From NCBI GenBank assembly GCA_021014325.1, contig CM037462.1, positions 1,892,318 to 1,956,317 on the forward strand: a DNA stretch of 64,000 nucleotides. Direction: 5' to 3'. Under the pieces are notes generated by a model that was given only the letters and a program-made list of their open reading frames with translations, searched no databases and was not told where the DNA came from. Source of the DNA: Plazaster borealis. Lineage: Eukaryota > Echinodermata > Asteroidea > Forcipulatida > Labidiasteridae. Below are positions 49,901-61,900 of this stretch, piece by piece (within the stretch, counting starts at the first letter, position 1; every line of letters starts with the position of its first letter). The position numbers were made by a program, and so were the translations under genes.

Positions 49901-52900
49901 TATGGGTCACATTCTCATCGATCAAGATTCAATAAACCACTTCACTGACTGTCGCTCATTCACTGCATGTTTTGATACGGACCATCGACTTGTTCTCTGT
50001 AACAAAAACATCGACTTGTTGCTCAAAACCCAGAGACCATCCAAGCGCAATTTAAGTAACAAGAAGCCTGACGTTGCTGATAGCTTGCACTGTGCCGTGA
50101 AAGAAAAGATACAACATTGTAAACAACTTGATCACATTGCCGCAGTGATGAGGAAACCATCATGACACGTGGTGTGAAAACAAGACAGGCCAACCAGCCA
50201 TATCTGAGCCACGTGTGATGAGAATGGTGTGTTATTACAAATCGTGGAAGAGGAGATTACCTCACATTACTTTACAAAAACTCCAAACATTTCATACGCA
50301 CACAACGCGGATACAAAGACAATGTAGACCTGCAAAGTCATCTAAGCTGAACTTGATGTTGTTTTGCCATGTTTTATTTTGATATTTCAGTTTTACGGGG
50401 GTCAACTACCAAAGTTTCCACGAGACTCTATTTGTTTTGTGTAATTGTCAGAATCTGGCCGCTGTTTTTTTTATTTTTTTTTAGTTCTTTCCTTCCACTT
50501 CAGTTATTTTGGTATATAGTTATTAAAATGGTGCGGTCCAATGTTATTGCGCAAGCGCAAGGACGAAGAAAAACCAATTTACCGATGATAGCCACGGATC
50601 GTCACTCGTTCAAAAGGTCGGGAGTCAGAGCTCAAAGGGCAAGGAGGAGACCAATCAGGATGTCAGTCTGAAACAGCCAATCAGACATTTCGCAGCAAGA
50701 CAGTTCGCGAGGAGTGATCTTGCGGATCATAGGTTAGCATCAAAGATGGAGCCGCCGCGCCCAGCCAGTCAGGTCCGTTTGAAACAGGCAAACACTCAGA
50801 CATCTTGCACCAAGGCAGTTAAGGTGAACATTCTCTGCATCTGGGAACCCGTCGGACCCCTGATTACACCGAGGACAGCCACGGAGTCACCAGAACAACC
50901 GTGAATCCAAGATGGCGAGCTTCAACTCGAGTTAATACGGCTTTCAAATAGTAAAACAAAAATTACGAAGACTAGACCTACAGTGTGGATAAAGTACATA
51001 TATAGAAACCTATACTAGCACTGTTCTATTCGAGTATCAAAAATTTAAAGTAACATTAATTTGTAAAATTCTGTTAATTTATTTTGACAATTGAACTCAA
51101 CTTAAAATACCAAAAATATGGTAACATAGCTCTAAAAAGAATGTCCTATAACATCATTGTCTTGCCAACGAATTTCTCATTCTAAGAACAGTTTATTTAA
51201 AGGATTTTCTTCATTGTTTCTACAGGTATTGACATAAATTTTACACTTGTGACTAACATTCCTCTGATTGGTCAGACTGGGGACAATGAAGCAGCCATTA
51301 CAGCGTACAAAGGATGCAGTGACTTGACGGCTAGTGTTTCATTTGGCAGACAATTGACAACAGGAGGAACTAATACTGGACTTCCTACAGGATCCAGTGA
51401 AGTAGGAAACTCCACACTGGGCCGAGCAGCAAGGTCTCTGATGTTACCCGAGGCTGGTGGGATGGACAGGGTGGGTGTCTTCTACTCAGAGCTGGTGTCT
51501 ACAAGTGGAAGGATCACCAAGATGCAGACAATACTATTACCTAAGAACGGTAGGATGATAAAGTTTTTACTTTTATTTTGAAATATCAGTTGTTCTTCTG
51601 ATTCTTCTACTTTTTGTGACGTAGAAATGAATTGAAGGTAGGCCTACGCACTATTATTTGAGGAAAATACATAAAGGTCCTTTGTGACTTAACAGCTTCA
51701 TTTTAAGTCCTCTGAGGCCAAAACAATTTAAGTACCTTTGAATAAAACCAGAAAGTTCACCAACTAAAACTAACTTAGGTTGAACAATGAAATGTGACTA
51801 TAATTAAGATAAATATGTGAACAATTTTGATGTCGTTCTTCTCAACCAATTTCAGACAGTGGTGTTATTCTTCCTAAGCAGCGGACACTGACAGTAAATG
51901 TAGGCGAAATGGTCACACTGACAATGGTACCATCTAACACACAGACTAACGTCAAATGGAAGCATAATGCAGATGCAGTAGATGGATGGAACAATCAGCT
52001 CACGGTGTCTATTCCAAGTGTTGTCAAATCAGATGAAGGGATATATAGCTGCTTCGTGGACGGCCAAGAAGATCAACAACGTCACGGCATAATGAGACTC
52101 ATAGTACGAGGTGTGTTTGTCATCTAAACAAAAATTATTGCACCAAAATAACATACTTGAATCCATTCGTTTAAAATCTTGACTTTATTTTCATTTACAT
52201 TTATTTCAGCTTGTCCATCAGGGATATGGGGTCTGATGTGCTCGACTGCATGTCGTCAATGCTACAATGGAGGAATATGTGGTGATCACACAGGAACCTG
52301 CGTCTGTGCTCCGGGTTTCAGTGGAGATAGCTGTGAAAAAGGTTTAACAATAAGTCATTAGACCGTTACGAAATATGGCAGAAATGTTACCTTTGCCAAT
52401 AATAATAATGTTTTTAAGAATTGTAAAAAAGTGTTATTTAAAATTTATCTGAGTTATTGTTCCAGAATACATTCCTTTAGAAGTCTTAAATTACTAACCT
52501 TGGTGAAATAATCACCTCTCATGTTACAGTTCATGGTCGTCATGTGTTTGGTAAAGACGCTCAATACGGCTGTTCTGATAGTCACGATCCACACCACAAT
52601 GCCTGTCAGGGTCGTTTGTTCTGTCTTCCTGATCCTTATGGATGCTCGTGTGCTGCCGGCTACATGGGACTGGACTGCACGCAAGGTATAAGGATGCTTC
52701 GTGGTATAACAAAAGCATAGACTGGCTTGATCTTTGGTATAGTACACATATAGAATGTCCTAACAACAAGAATACAGGTGCATAACAAGGATCTCTTTGA
52801 TTTCTACATTGTGTGAGGAAAAACATAAAGCCCAAAAGAAAATATATAACATGCTGTTATTTCTTTTCAGAATGTCCGGATGGTATGTATGGTGCTGATT

Positions 52901-55900
52901 GTAAACAAACGTGCCACTGTCAAGGAGATGGAACCTGTCTTAAAGATACTGGAGAATGCATGGAGGGTGTGGGTGAGTAAAGGAAGACGGTCATAAATAA
53001 ACATTTCAGTATACAATTATGAAATATTCATCAAAAATAAGCTTTCAATCATTCTCTTCACTGGAATACTTCCTTGTAACCGCCAAATAAAAGTAATTTC
53101 TAGTTTAATGTTTGCATCAATTCTTTCCGCAGGTTGTCAATCTCCCTATTTTGGTCCCAACTGTCAATGTACAGGTAAGACAGTCACTGATTGTAATTTC
53201 AAAATTAAATACATGCTCATAAGAACTTCAATTTGTGGTGACTTATGATTAAATTTTTTGAAACTGTATTTTTCGTAGATCGTTTGGATACAGATTTAAA
53301 TGACCTTGTTCACACAAAAAACTTTGTTTAATGATAAACACCATTTGCAATCTAACTGGATTAATGCCCATGTTAATTTTTATTGATTTCAACTTGATAC
53401 CGTTGATAACGGTGTACTTGAATCAAAAGTTTCGACTGGTCGCACGAATCAAATCTCCGTTACTTGGCAGTAACATCTTTGTGTTTTAAATAGCACATTA
53501 TAACACCCTCTGATATCAAAACTCGACCGTTGTGAAGTGACTATATCCTGACTAATACCCTAGATGCTTTTAGCGGCCAAACTAGTCATCAATATCGCCA
53601 CTTGTCTAATACTAGCACTTTCGAAAACATAATTTAAGCACTGGAGATTCGAAAAATCTTAATTGCAAAATTCCTGGAAAATATTCGTACCATTTCATTC
53701 CTAAAAACCTTTAATATGTTACTTGTTATATGAACTGGATCCTTGAAACAAACAAATAAACGTGTCACAAATTAAAGTAGACAATTATTGAAACATGCAG
53801 GTGTCATCAACGTCACTGTGAATCTCCAGAAAGCGAGGTCGGATCGACCGTCTGAAATAACCCTCGAGTGGGATGCAGTGACATGCGCAGATGAATACAG
53901 AGTGGAATACTCACAAATAAACAAAGATGGTTGTCAAGCTATGGAATCATCATCATCGTCTTTTAACACTCAATCAACGTCAACGACTATTCCCAAACTT
54001 GATTCTAACTCTGTATACCGAGTGAGAGTTGACGCCCGTTTTGGTTCAAGTTATGGCACTGCAGCAACTAGAGAAGTAATGACTCATACCTCAGGTAAGA
54101 TCTTCTGCAGTGTGGTTTTGTGGTAGAAAGCTTTATTCCCCTTATTACCCCGATGTCCTAAAAAGTGTCGTTGGTGATCATTATTGACAAATTTAATCAT
54201 TGTGTAGGTCCTACATGTATTCATAATGAGTCCAAATGCGCTGAGCATGTGATTTGTCACCTTAAAGAGCAGACCTCTCAATCATCAACATGATGAATAA
54301 TGGATTGTATATGAAGAACCAGATCACCAGCTTGTAGTAATGTTAATGAACATTAATAATAGAAACAGTTTCAGAGAATTGTTACCATTATGTAATTTTT
54401 ATAAGCAGATTGTTTAACCTGGTAACTTAAAACTTGTCCTATTTTTCGACCAACAGCAAATCAACGATATAGTAGGAGACAACATTTTTTCAACAATTCA
54501 CAAAAAAAGTCGTTTAAAATGTGAATATAACCTCAAAAATAAAGGGTCAAAGTTTTCTTCTTTCAATGTTTCATTTGTTGGGAGGACCAGACGTCATAGT
54601 CACAAACGGAAAAGGGGACGATATATTATTATTATAACCCGTTTTTATATAGCGCTTTTTCACTCCCGAAGGGCGTCCAACATTATTACCCCTGGTCACT
54701 GGGCCATTTACATTTCATTCCTTAAACCATCTCAGCTCCCTGGGGAGTGTACAGCCTGTGCAACAAATATGCGCAACTACATGTACTAAGCTGAATCAAC
54801 CACAAGAACCATCTCTGCCCTCACAGGTACCCATTTACCCCTGGGTGGAGAGAAGCAATTATAGTTAAGTGTCTTGCTTAGGGACACAAGTGTCGCAACC
54901 GGGACACGAACCCACACTCTGCTGAACAGAAACACCAGAGCTTGAGTCCGGTGCTCTTATCCGCTCGGTCACGACACCCTTATCCGCTCGGCCACGACAC
55001 ATACAATAAAGTATCATACCGAAGTGCAACTATAACAACATTACATTATTAATAGTAGGCTACGTGTTGATACTAAACGATGACCATGCGCGATGTCAAA
55101 GGATATACATCACAGTAGGTCTATTGTTCCCTGAACCTGAGAAGATTTTTGTCCCATCAATTGTATATTAAAGAAACAGAGAAAGTTACAAACTTTAGGT
55201 TTACCAGTCACCATTACATGTGAATAAGCAACCAGCTCTCGAGTCTGTCTGGCTTACAGGTAATATCAAATACCCAAATATTAGCTCGCTATATTTGACT
55301 GACTTTATGCAATACCTTGTTTAATAGAACCGACTGCAGCTCCAACTAATGTGCTGAATTCTGCTGAGACCAATACCAGTCTGAGTTTCTCTTGGGGTGA
55401 GCCACCGTGTGGAGGTCGAGGTGGTATCATCACAGGGTACACCTATAAGCTGACTCAAGTAGGCTCTATGCTTGATAATGTAGTAGGCCAGTATGATATC
55501 TCAAGCAGAGCGGTGACGATCGATGGTTTAATACCATACACTGATTACAGCTTCCAGGTTGCAGCCAGCACCAGTGAGGGTACTGGGCCGTTTAACAGCA
55601 GTCTTAATGCAAGAACGGCAGAAGGAGGTAGGGCTATGTATATCAATTTAGCTTTTAATGTCATTTTCAGTTTCAGTATTCCACAATACAAATATTTCAC
55701 TTGTGAACTTAATCTGGTACAACAACTGAATCTGCACAATCTGACTCCACCCTTTAATCTAGAAGTAAGACATAATTTCATACTAATCCTCCATACTATT
55801 ATTCACATACATTGTTAAACATTACTTGTATGATATTGACTTTTCCAAATAAAAACGATCTGATCATCTGGATTAATCTCAGGTACAAGTCACAGATCAG

Positions 55901-58900
55901 TATTTACTGCACATGTTAATGTCTACAAGCAAAATGGAAGACAATCTACAATTTGTAGAATCAGTCCAATCAATGTGCCTATCTTGTATATTTTACCATT
56001 ATATCCTGCAAAAGTAACAAATTAAAGTCAAAGCTTATCAATACATTTCCATATGAATATATGTTTATGGCCATGTCACACAGGGCAGTTTCTTCAGGCA
56101 ACTTGGAGGCAACCAACTGCACTGCATGCAAAAGCAACACTTCGGCATCATGTGACACATTTTTCTAGCTGTTAACAATTCCAGACAAATTATGGGAAGA
56201 CCGAAATGTGAATGAATTTTCTTATTGTAGATTGCCTGGGGCTGGTTGGGGCCTGTAAACTACCTTGTGTGACACGGCCTGATGAGTAACAATGATACTA
56301 AATTCGTTAACTCTTTTTTATAGATGTTTATTTGAACTATTTATTTATTTACTATTATCTTTTTGCACTCGAATAAACTATGGTGTTATTTAACTTTTAG
56401 TTGAAGAGTGCTGTGAAATACATTTCTTTTAAACAGTTCCTCCTGCACCGATACATTTGATGGTAAGAAGTGCTGATGAGAGTTCGATAACGGTGGAGTG
56501 GACAGAACCTGATCCTCCCCATGGAATCATACTCAACTATGATATCTCTTACTGGCCATCTATGCAAGATGAAGCATCAGCAACCGAAAGGACAGACGTT
56601 GGTGTGACGTCATTGTGCTATCGTATAGAGGGCCTCGTGACAAATGTTACTTTCTCCATCAAGGTCAGTCGGTGTTTTAATTATTTTATTACAATGTAGT
56701 ATGGTTTATCTTTGAATAATAAAAGAAGAGAACTGTTGTGAGGGAACGCCGTTTTTGTCAAACATGGTGATTGTTCATCTTGAGGTGCAATTAAGAAATT
56801 AATAATATAATGTGGAAGAATATTCTTGTTTGGAAGGCATAAATTTCTAAATTATCTCAAAACTATCTTGAACAATTTGTTTTGTTTTGGAGTGTTTATT
56901 TTGAGTTAACTTTCCAAAACTACAAAACATTGGCAAATAAATCAACTAAACATCACAATACGTGTTGGGTGTTTTGTTTTGGTTGACTAATGCGAATATC
57001 TTTCTTTTCTTTTTTTTAAGGAAATGGCAAAATAGCTGCAAATAAAAACTTACCTTTGTCAATTTGTCACACTATCATTATGTTTATCATCAATTTATGG
57101 AAAAAAACTATGTGAAAAATTTACCAATGTCTCTAATTCTCTCATGATTTAAAAGTACGCCCGTGTTGTTTTAAAACGTTTAGGTTCGAGCCAAGACGTC
57201 TGTCGGTAGCAGTGTGTGGAGTGTGGCAGTCAATGGCACAACACAAATTGGTGGTAAGAACTCGTGACAAGTAAAATTGTTAACATTCCCCGGATAATGT
57301 AAAAATATCGAAATCAATAGATCAAAATATATCTCGAAGATGTATTGTCAATTAGTGGAGTGTCGTGGCTGAGCGGTTAAAAGCACTGGACTCAAGCTCT
57401 GGTTTTTCTAATCAGCAGGATGTGGGTTCGAGTCCCGGTCGTAGCACTTGCGTCCTTGAGCAAGATACTTTACCATAATTGCTTTGTCCTTCTGATACAC
57501 TCTTAAAGTGCGAGATTTAAAACGTTAATCTATTATGGGATTTATAAAAAAATTAATCTAAACTATTAAAAATTAATCTTAAAAGATTTTAAAAAGCTAA
57601 AATTAACCATCAATTCGAAAACGAGTTTTAATCCCCCGACTGATTTAAAAAGGACGCTACAATTATCGACAAAGGACCAATCCGGTGATTGGCTTGCATC
57701 ACGTGATGAGCATTTCGGGGAGCGGGATTTTCAACGACATCCGCCATCTTGTTTTACGAAGGGCGATCGTCCTTTTGTTCTAACGTTGCTTTAAGTTGCA
57801 TATTATTTAAAGATGGAGGATCAATTGCTCCTGTTTTTAAACACAACGCTTGGTGACAGGACAGCCACCGTTCTTGAAATTTTTCAAGGTAAGTAAATCT
57901 AGTTTTTATGTAGAAAAACGGTATGTTTTAGGCCGTTAAAAAGTTTCTTGACTAGCGTCGTTAGGCCTCGACTACAGTACCGTGATAGTACACATAGTAC
58001 ACACACAGTCAGGCTGTTTAAAAAAAAGGCGTGATTAAAAAATGTATTTGTTCTTTGCCCAGCTGCAAATCTGCAATATTACTGCACTGGCTTGCAGATT
58101 AAGACATCTAATACGATTCAGTGAATGTTTAACTTCTCCAATTACTTACTAATTTCTTATCACTTATTGGCGTATTGCCATAGTAATTAGTCAAAGATAG
58201 GCCTAGTGTCGTCGTAAAACAACAAAAGTGAGATGATAATCACCAGTTTAGTCACACACACTCTACGCCCGTGTGTTTTACGTATACGCGCATCGCTTGA
58301 TCACGCACACACGGTAAATACACGTCGAAAAACAAGTTGACATGTACATTACACACATTTCTGGTTCTTCATTGAAAATGTAATACATTGTATCTTTAAC
58401 TTACAAGATATACTTTAGACATAAATAACTCAACATCTAGCTGATGTGGCTACTGTATTAACTAGACGAGTACGTCCAACGCTAGCGCTATGCCTAACTT
58501 GCTTAACACGATATGGGGGGGGGGCTAGATTAAATACCTAATTTTCTAATTTCCACAAAAAGCAAGAACAGATACACAACATTATCATGTCAATTTTGTT
58601 TTCCTTCATTCATAACGAATGGTTTATTCCGTGCATCGCAGACGAAAGCTGAACTGAAAATGATTTGCAGAAACAATGATGTACAGTAAAAAAAAAATAG
58701 ACACAGAACTTGGTCGTTTACTTGGTCGTGAAACGACCGCTAGAGAACAAAACAATAACATGATTTCAGCAAGTTTGTAAACAGCAAGGTCCAATTTCAT
58801 AAAGCTGTAAAGCAACAAAAATCTGTTTAGCAACAAAAATCTGCTTAGCAAAAAATTGCAAGATGCAAAATTCATGCAAAATTCATCAAAACATTTCCTT

Positions 58901-61900
58901 ACGACCAGAACAATACTTCCTCCCATTTAATAACAGCAACTTTCAAACCTTGTCAAAATAAATCTCTATATTTGAATTACATCTGTTTGTTTTCTTTAAA
59001 AAACAGGCGGGGACACATATCGAACATGCAGTTGACAGCATCAAAGCGAAAGGGATAAGGCAGCCAGTAATAATCTCCCTGGGGCCAGAAAAGAAGCCGA
59101 ATCAGTTTTTGTTGTGCGTGGACTCTATTCCTATCAGTGGCGGTTCGACAGCGGTGGAAGAATTTGATAAGTTGTTCAAAACTTTCTATGTGTTCGGGTT
59201 GGACTACCCAAAAGTTTTGAACAGCTTTTTTGAATTCTTTGCCGCTTTCATCTATGGAGTGATGCCTCCCTCCAGGGTAAAGCCTCTGGTTCGATCTTTC
59301 GCAACCGCTGTTAAATCTGTTTAAAGGGAAAGTATACTTTTGGTTTTGGAAGTGTTCCATTGTGTTAATCCTATATAAGTTACGAGGTAAAAATAAAAAT
59401 TAAATGTGCACATTTCAGTTAAAAAGGTGTTCTAGTTTTAAAAAAATACCGCTAAAAATCTGGAGCGGTTATCTATGACCATTTGCTGGTTGTGTAATCT
59501 GAGTTCCCATGTCTGCACTTGTGTAGGACTGGTAGTAATACTTCTGCTCGGGTTGTACTGGCTGCAACACTGCCTGGACTGGTCGTTTGCTGTGGGCCTA
59601 AAAACTGGTGGTGAAACTGTTTACACTGGATTCCATTCCCTGTGCACTATCCTCTTCTTGAACATGTATACACATGGCCCTTTCCTGGCTTTCGAGGCAG
59701 CTAAAGCAGACATGGTTCTCTTTAACGATGTTGAATCCGTTGTCTAAACTTATCCTCTTAAGCTTGATACACGTCGCAAGTGTACGATCCATCGGATATA
59801 AGTCAAAACTATTGGTGTTTTTTCTCATTCTTAATTCAATCTTTCGCACTTATACAAAAACAGTTAACAATCTAAAAAATTCACCTCTTGTAATTGACGT
59901 ACTATAAGGTTTATCTGTGAAACTTTGTGCATTGTATTTATTTACTTGACAATAAAGTTAAAAAATTGGTCGAGCATTTCGATTGGCTGTTTACGATTAT
60001 TTTTATTTATAGGTAAATCTCCTGGTCCATAATTGGGTGTTTATATTTTAATCCCAAGGAAAGTTTATAAATAAATCCAAACAGACTAGGTTTTAATTAT
60101 CAAAGGGTAAAGGTTAAATCTGTAAAGTTTGAAACATTTTAATCCACTAGGATTAATTTAATTAATCCTCCAAAGACTAATTTTTTAAAATCTTTTGAAA
60201 GATTCATTTTAAATCCACGCAGATTGGTCCCTAACCACACTCCTTGAAAGATTTAAAATTTAATCCTGTGGATTTAAATTTAAATCCTTGTAATTTAGAG
60301 TGTAGGACATTAAGCCGTAGGTCCAATGTACTAGGATTGTTAGTGCAATAAAAAAGAACCAAGAACACTTATCGTGGAAGTGTAAGGGTTAACCCAGGTT
60401 TTTCTGGTCCACATAGCAACCCTTGTTTACAGGTTTCCTCAGGCTTGCAAGCTACAGTGATTAAGTTCGCTTATATGAGGCGTCTTTGGTTTTATTACAA
60501 GAAATATATAATGGTACTAATTTAAACATTGGATTTCCTCGTCTGATTTGATTGACAATCCTGATTGCTCCACAGTTCCTGGTCCAGTCGGGAATCTTCG
60601 GTCGACGGATCAAACTAATATGTCAGTTACCTTGGAATGGGATTCACCGTTGAACCCAAATGGACAAATCATGAAGTACATAGTATGTATCGTGTTTGTA
60701 TTTCCATGACTTTTCGTATCTTAAGTTTCACATTTTTTGTTAAACAATCATCTTGGCCTAATATTGTATTACAAAAAGTTGTCAACAAAGCTCACTAAAT
60801 TAACTCTGAAATAAACATTATAATATGCTGCATAACTGTTTGCACCAAGTTACGAGAACATGAATAATGTCTTAATGTGTATAACTGTGTAATGCTGACT
60901 GTGAGGCATACACAAATCGATCAATTACTATATTTTCATAATGTTTAATTTAGTTTCTGTCAAGTAAAAATTGATCGCAGAGTATTCCTGTCACGAAATA
61001 CACGCTTGATGAGAAAATTGTGTCTAAAGCCCTACGTTTGTAAACATTTGTTTCAAAATACATTTTCATCGTGATTGTTAACGTTCAGTTTGCGCTTTAT
61101 AAATCTCTCTTTATTATTATTATTATTATTACTTATACCGTTTTGTTTTGTTTATTTACAAATATTAAATTTCATACTAAATTCTCATGGATCGTATTTG
61201 AAATAGAGATAGACACGAGTTAAAATTCCTCTTAATTCCAAACATACTGACTAGGTGGAGTACAGAGCTGTGGAGAAACGTCACCAAGTGGATTTTGCTG
61301 AGGATACTGCGTACATGAATAAGGAACTCGGGAATGAGTTACGGGTCATAATAACCAATCTCGAACCAACAACTAAATACGAGTTCAAGGTCTCAGCACA
61401 AAACCAAATGTTCACCAGCGATGCAGCAGTACTCGAAGTATTTACTAAACTACTGGAAAGTAAGAAAATACATGTTAGTTAAAAGAATAGCTAACGAATA
61501 ATTAACCATCGTCACAATTTTGAACTTCCAATTGTTTGTACAGGTTCAGTTCTTATAAATGTTATTCGGGAATCGGAAGATGTAAGAGGTGGATCTTAGT
61601 TTTAAAACTAAGTTAAATACATCTTTATGATCGTCATTTCTTAGTTTGATTCCAATTCCTGTTATAAACGTGTTATAGGAGAAACTCATGAGGCAGGCCA
61701 ATATAACCTCATCATGTTTTCATTGTATTAATTATAGACCTTCCTTCACCTCCGGCACCAAGTTCAAATCCAAACGTTGCCACAGATACTACGGTCACAA
61801 TCAATCTAAGCCGCGTCCCTGATGATGTTTATATCACGTAAGCATTATTCAACATTATTGTTAACACTAATTACGAAAGCAACAATTAAAAAGTAAGCAA

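Larger units (their letters stand above)
57498..60302. mobile_element. 2.8-kb DNA-transposon-like insertion with TA flanks, gene C intron 17
   Basis: TA at 57496-57497 and 60303-60304 flank the insert. Left end CACTCTTAAAGTGCGAGATT and complement of the right end CACTCTAAATTACAAGGATT are imperfect inverted repeats; both ends are packed with gatttaaa / aaatcc subterminal words. It sits inside a SINE that is uninterrupted in gene B, so the target site is certain. Inside are a candidate first exon (57813-57888), an open frame (59007-59324) and a TTAA-type MITE fragment from 59325. No transposase is recognised. Confidence 0.75.
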
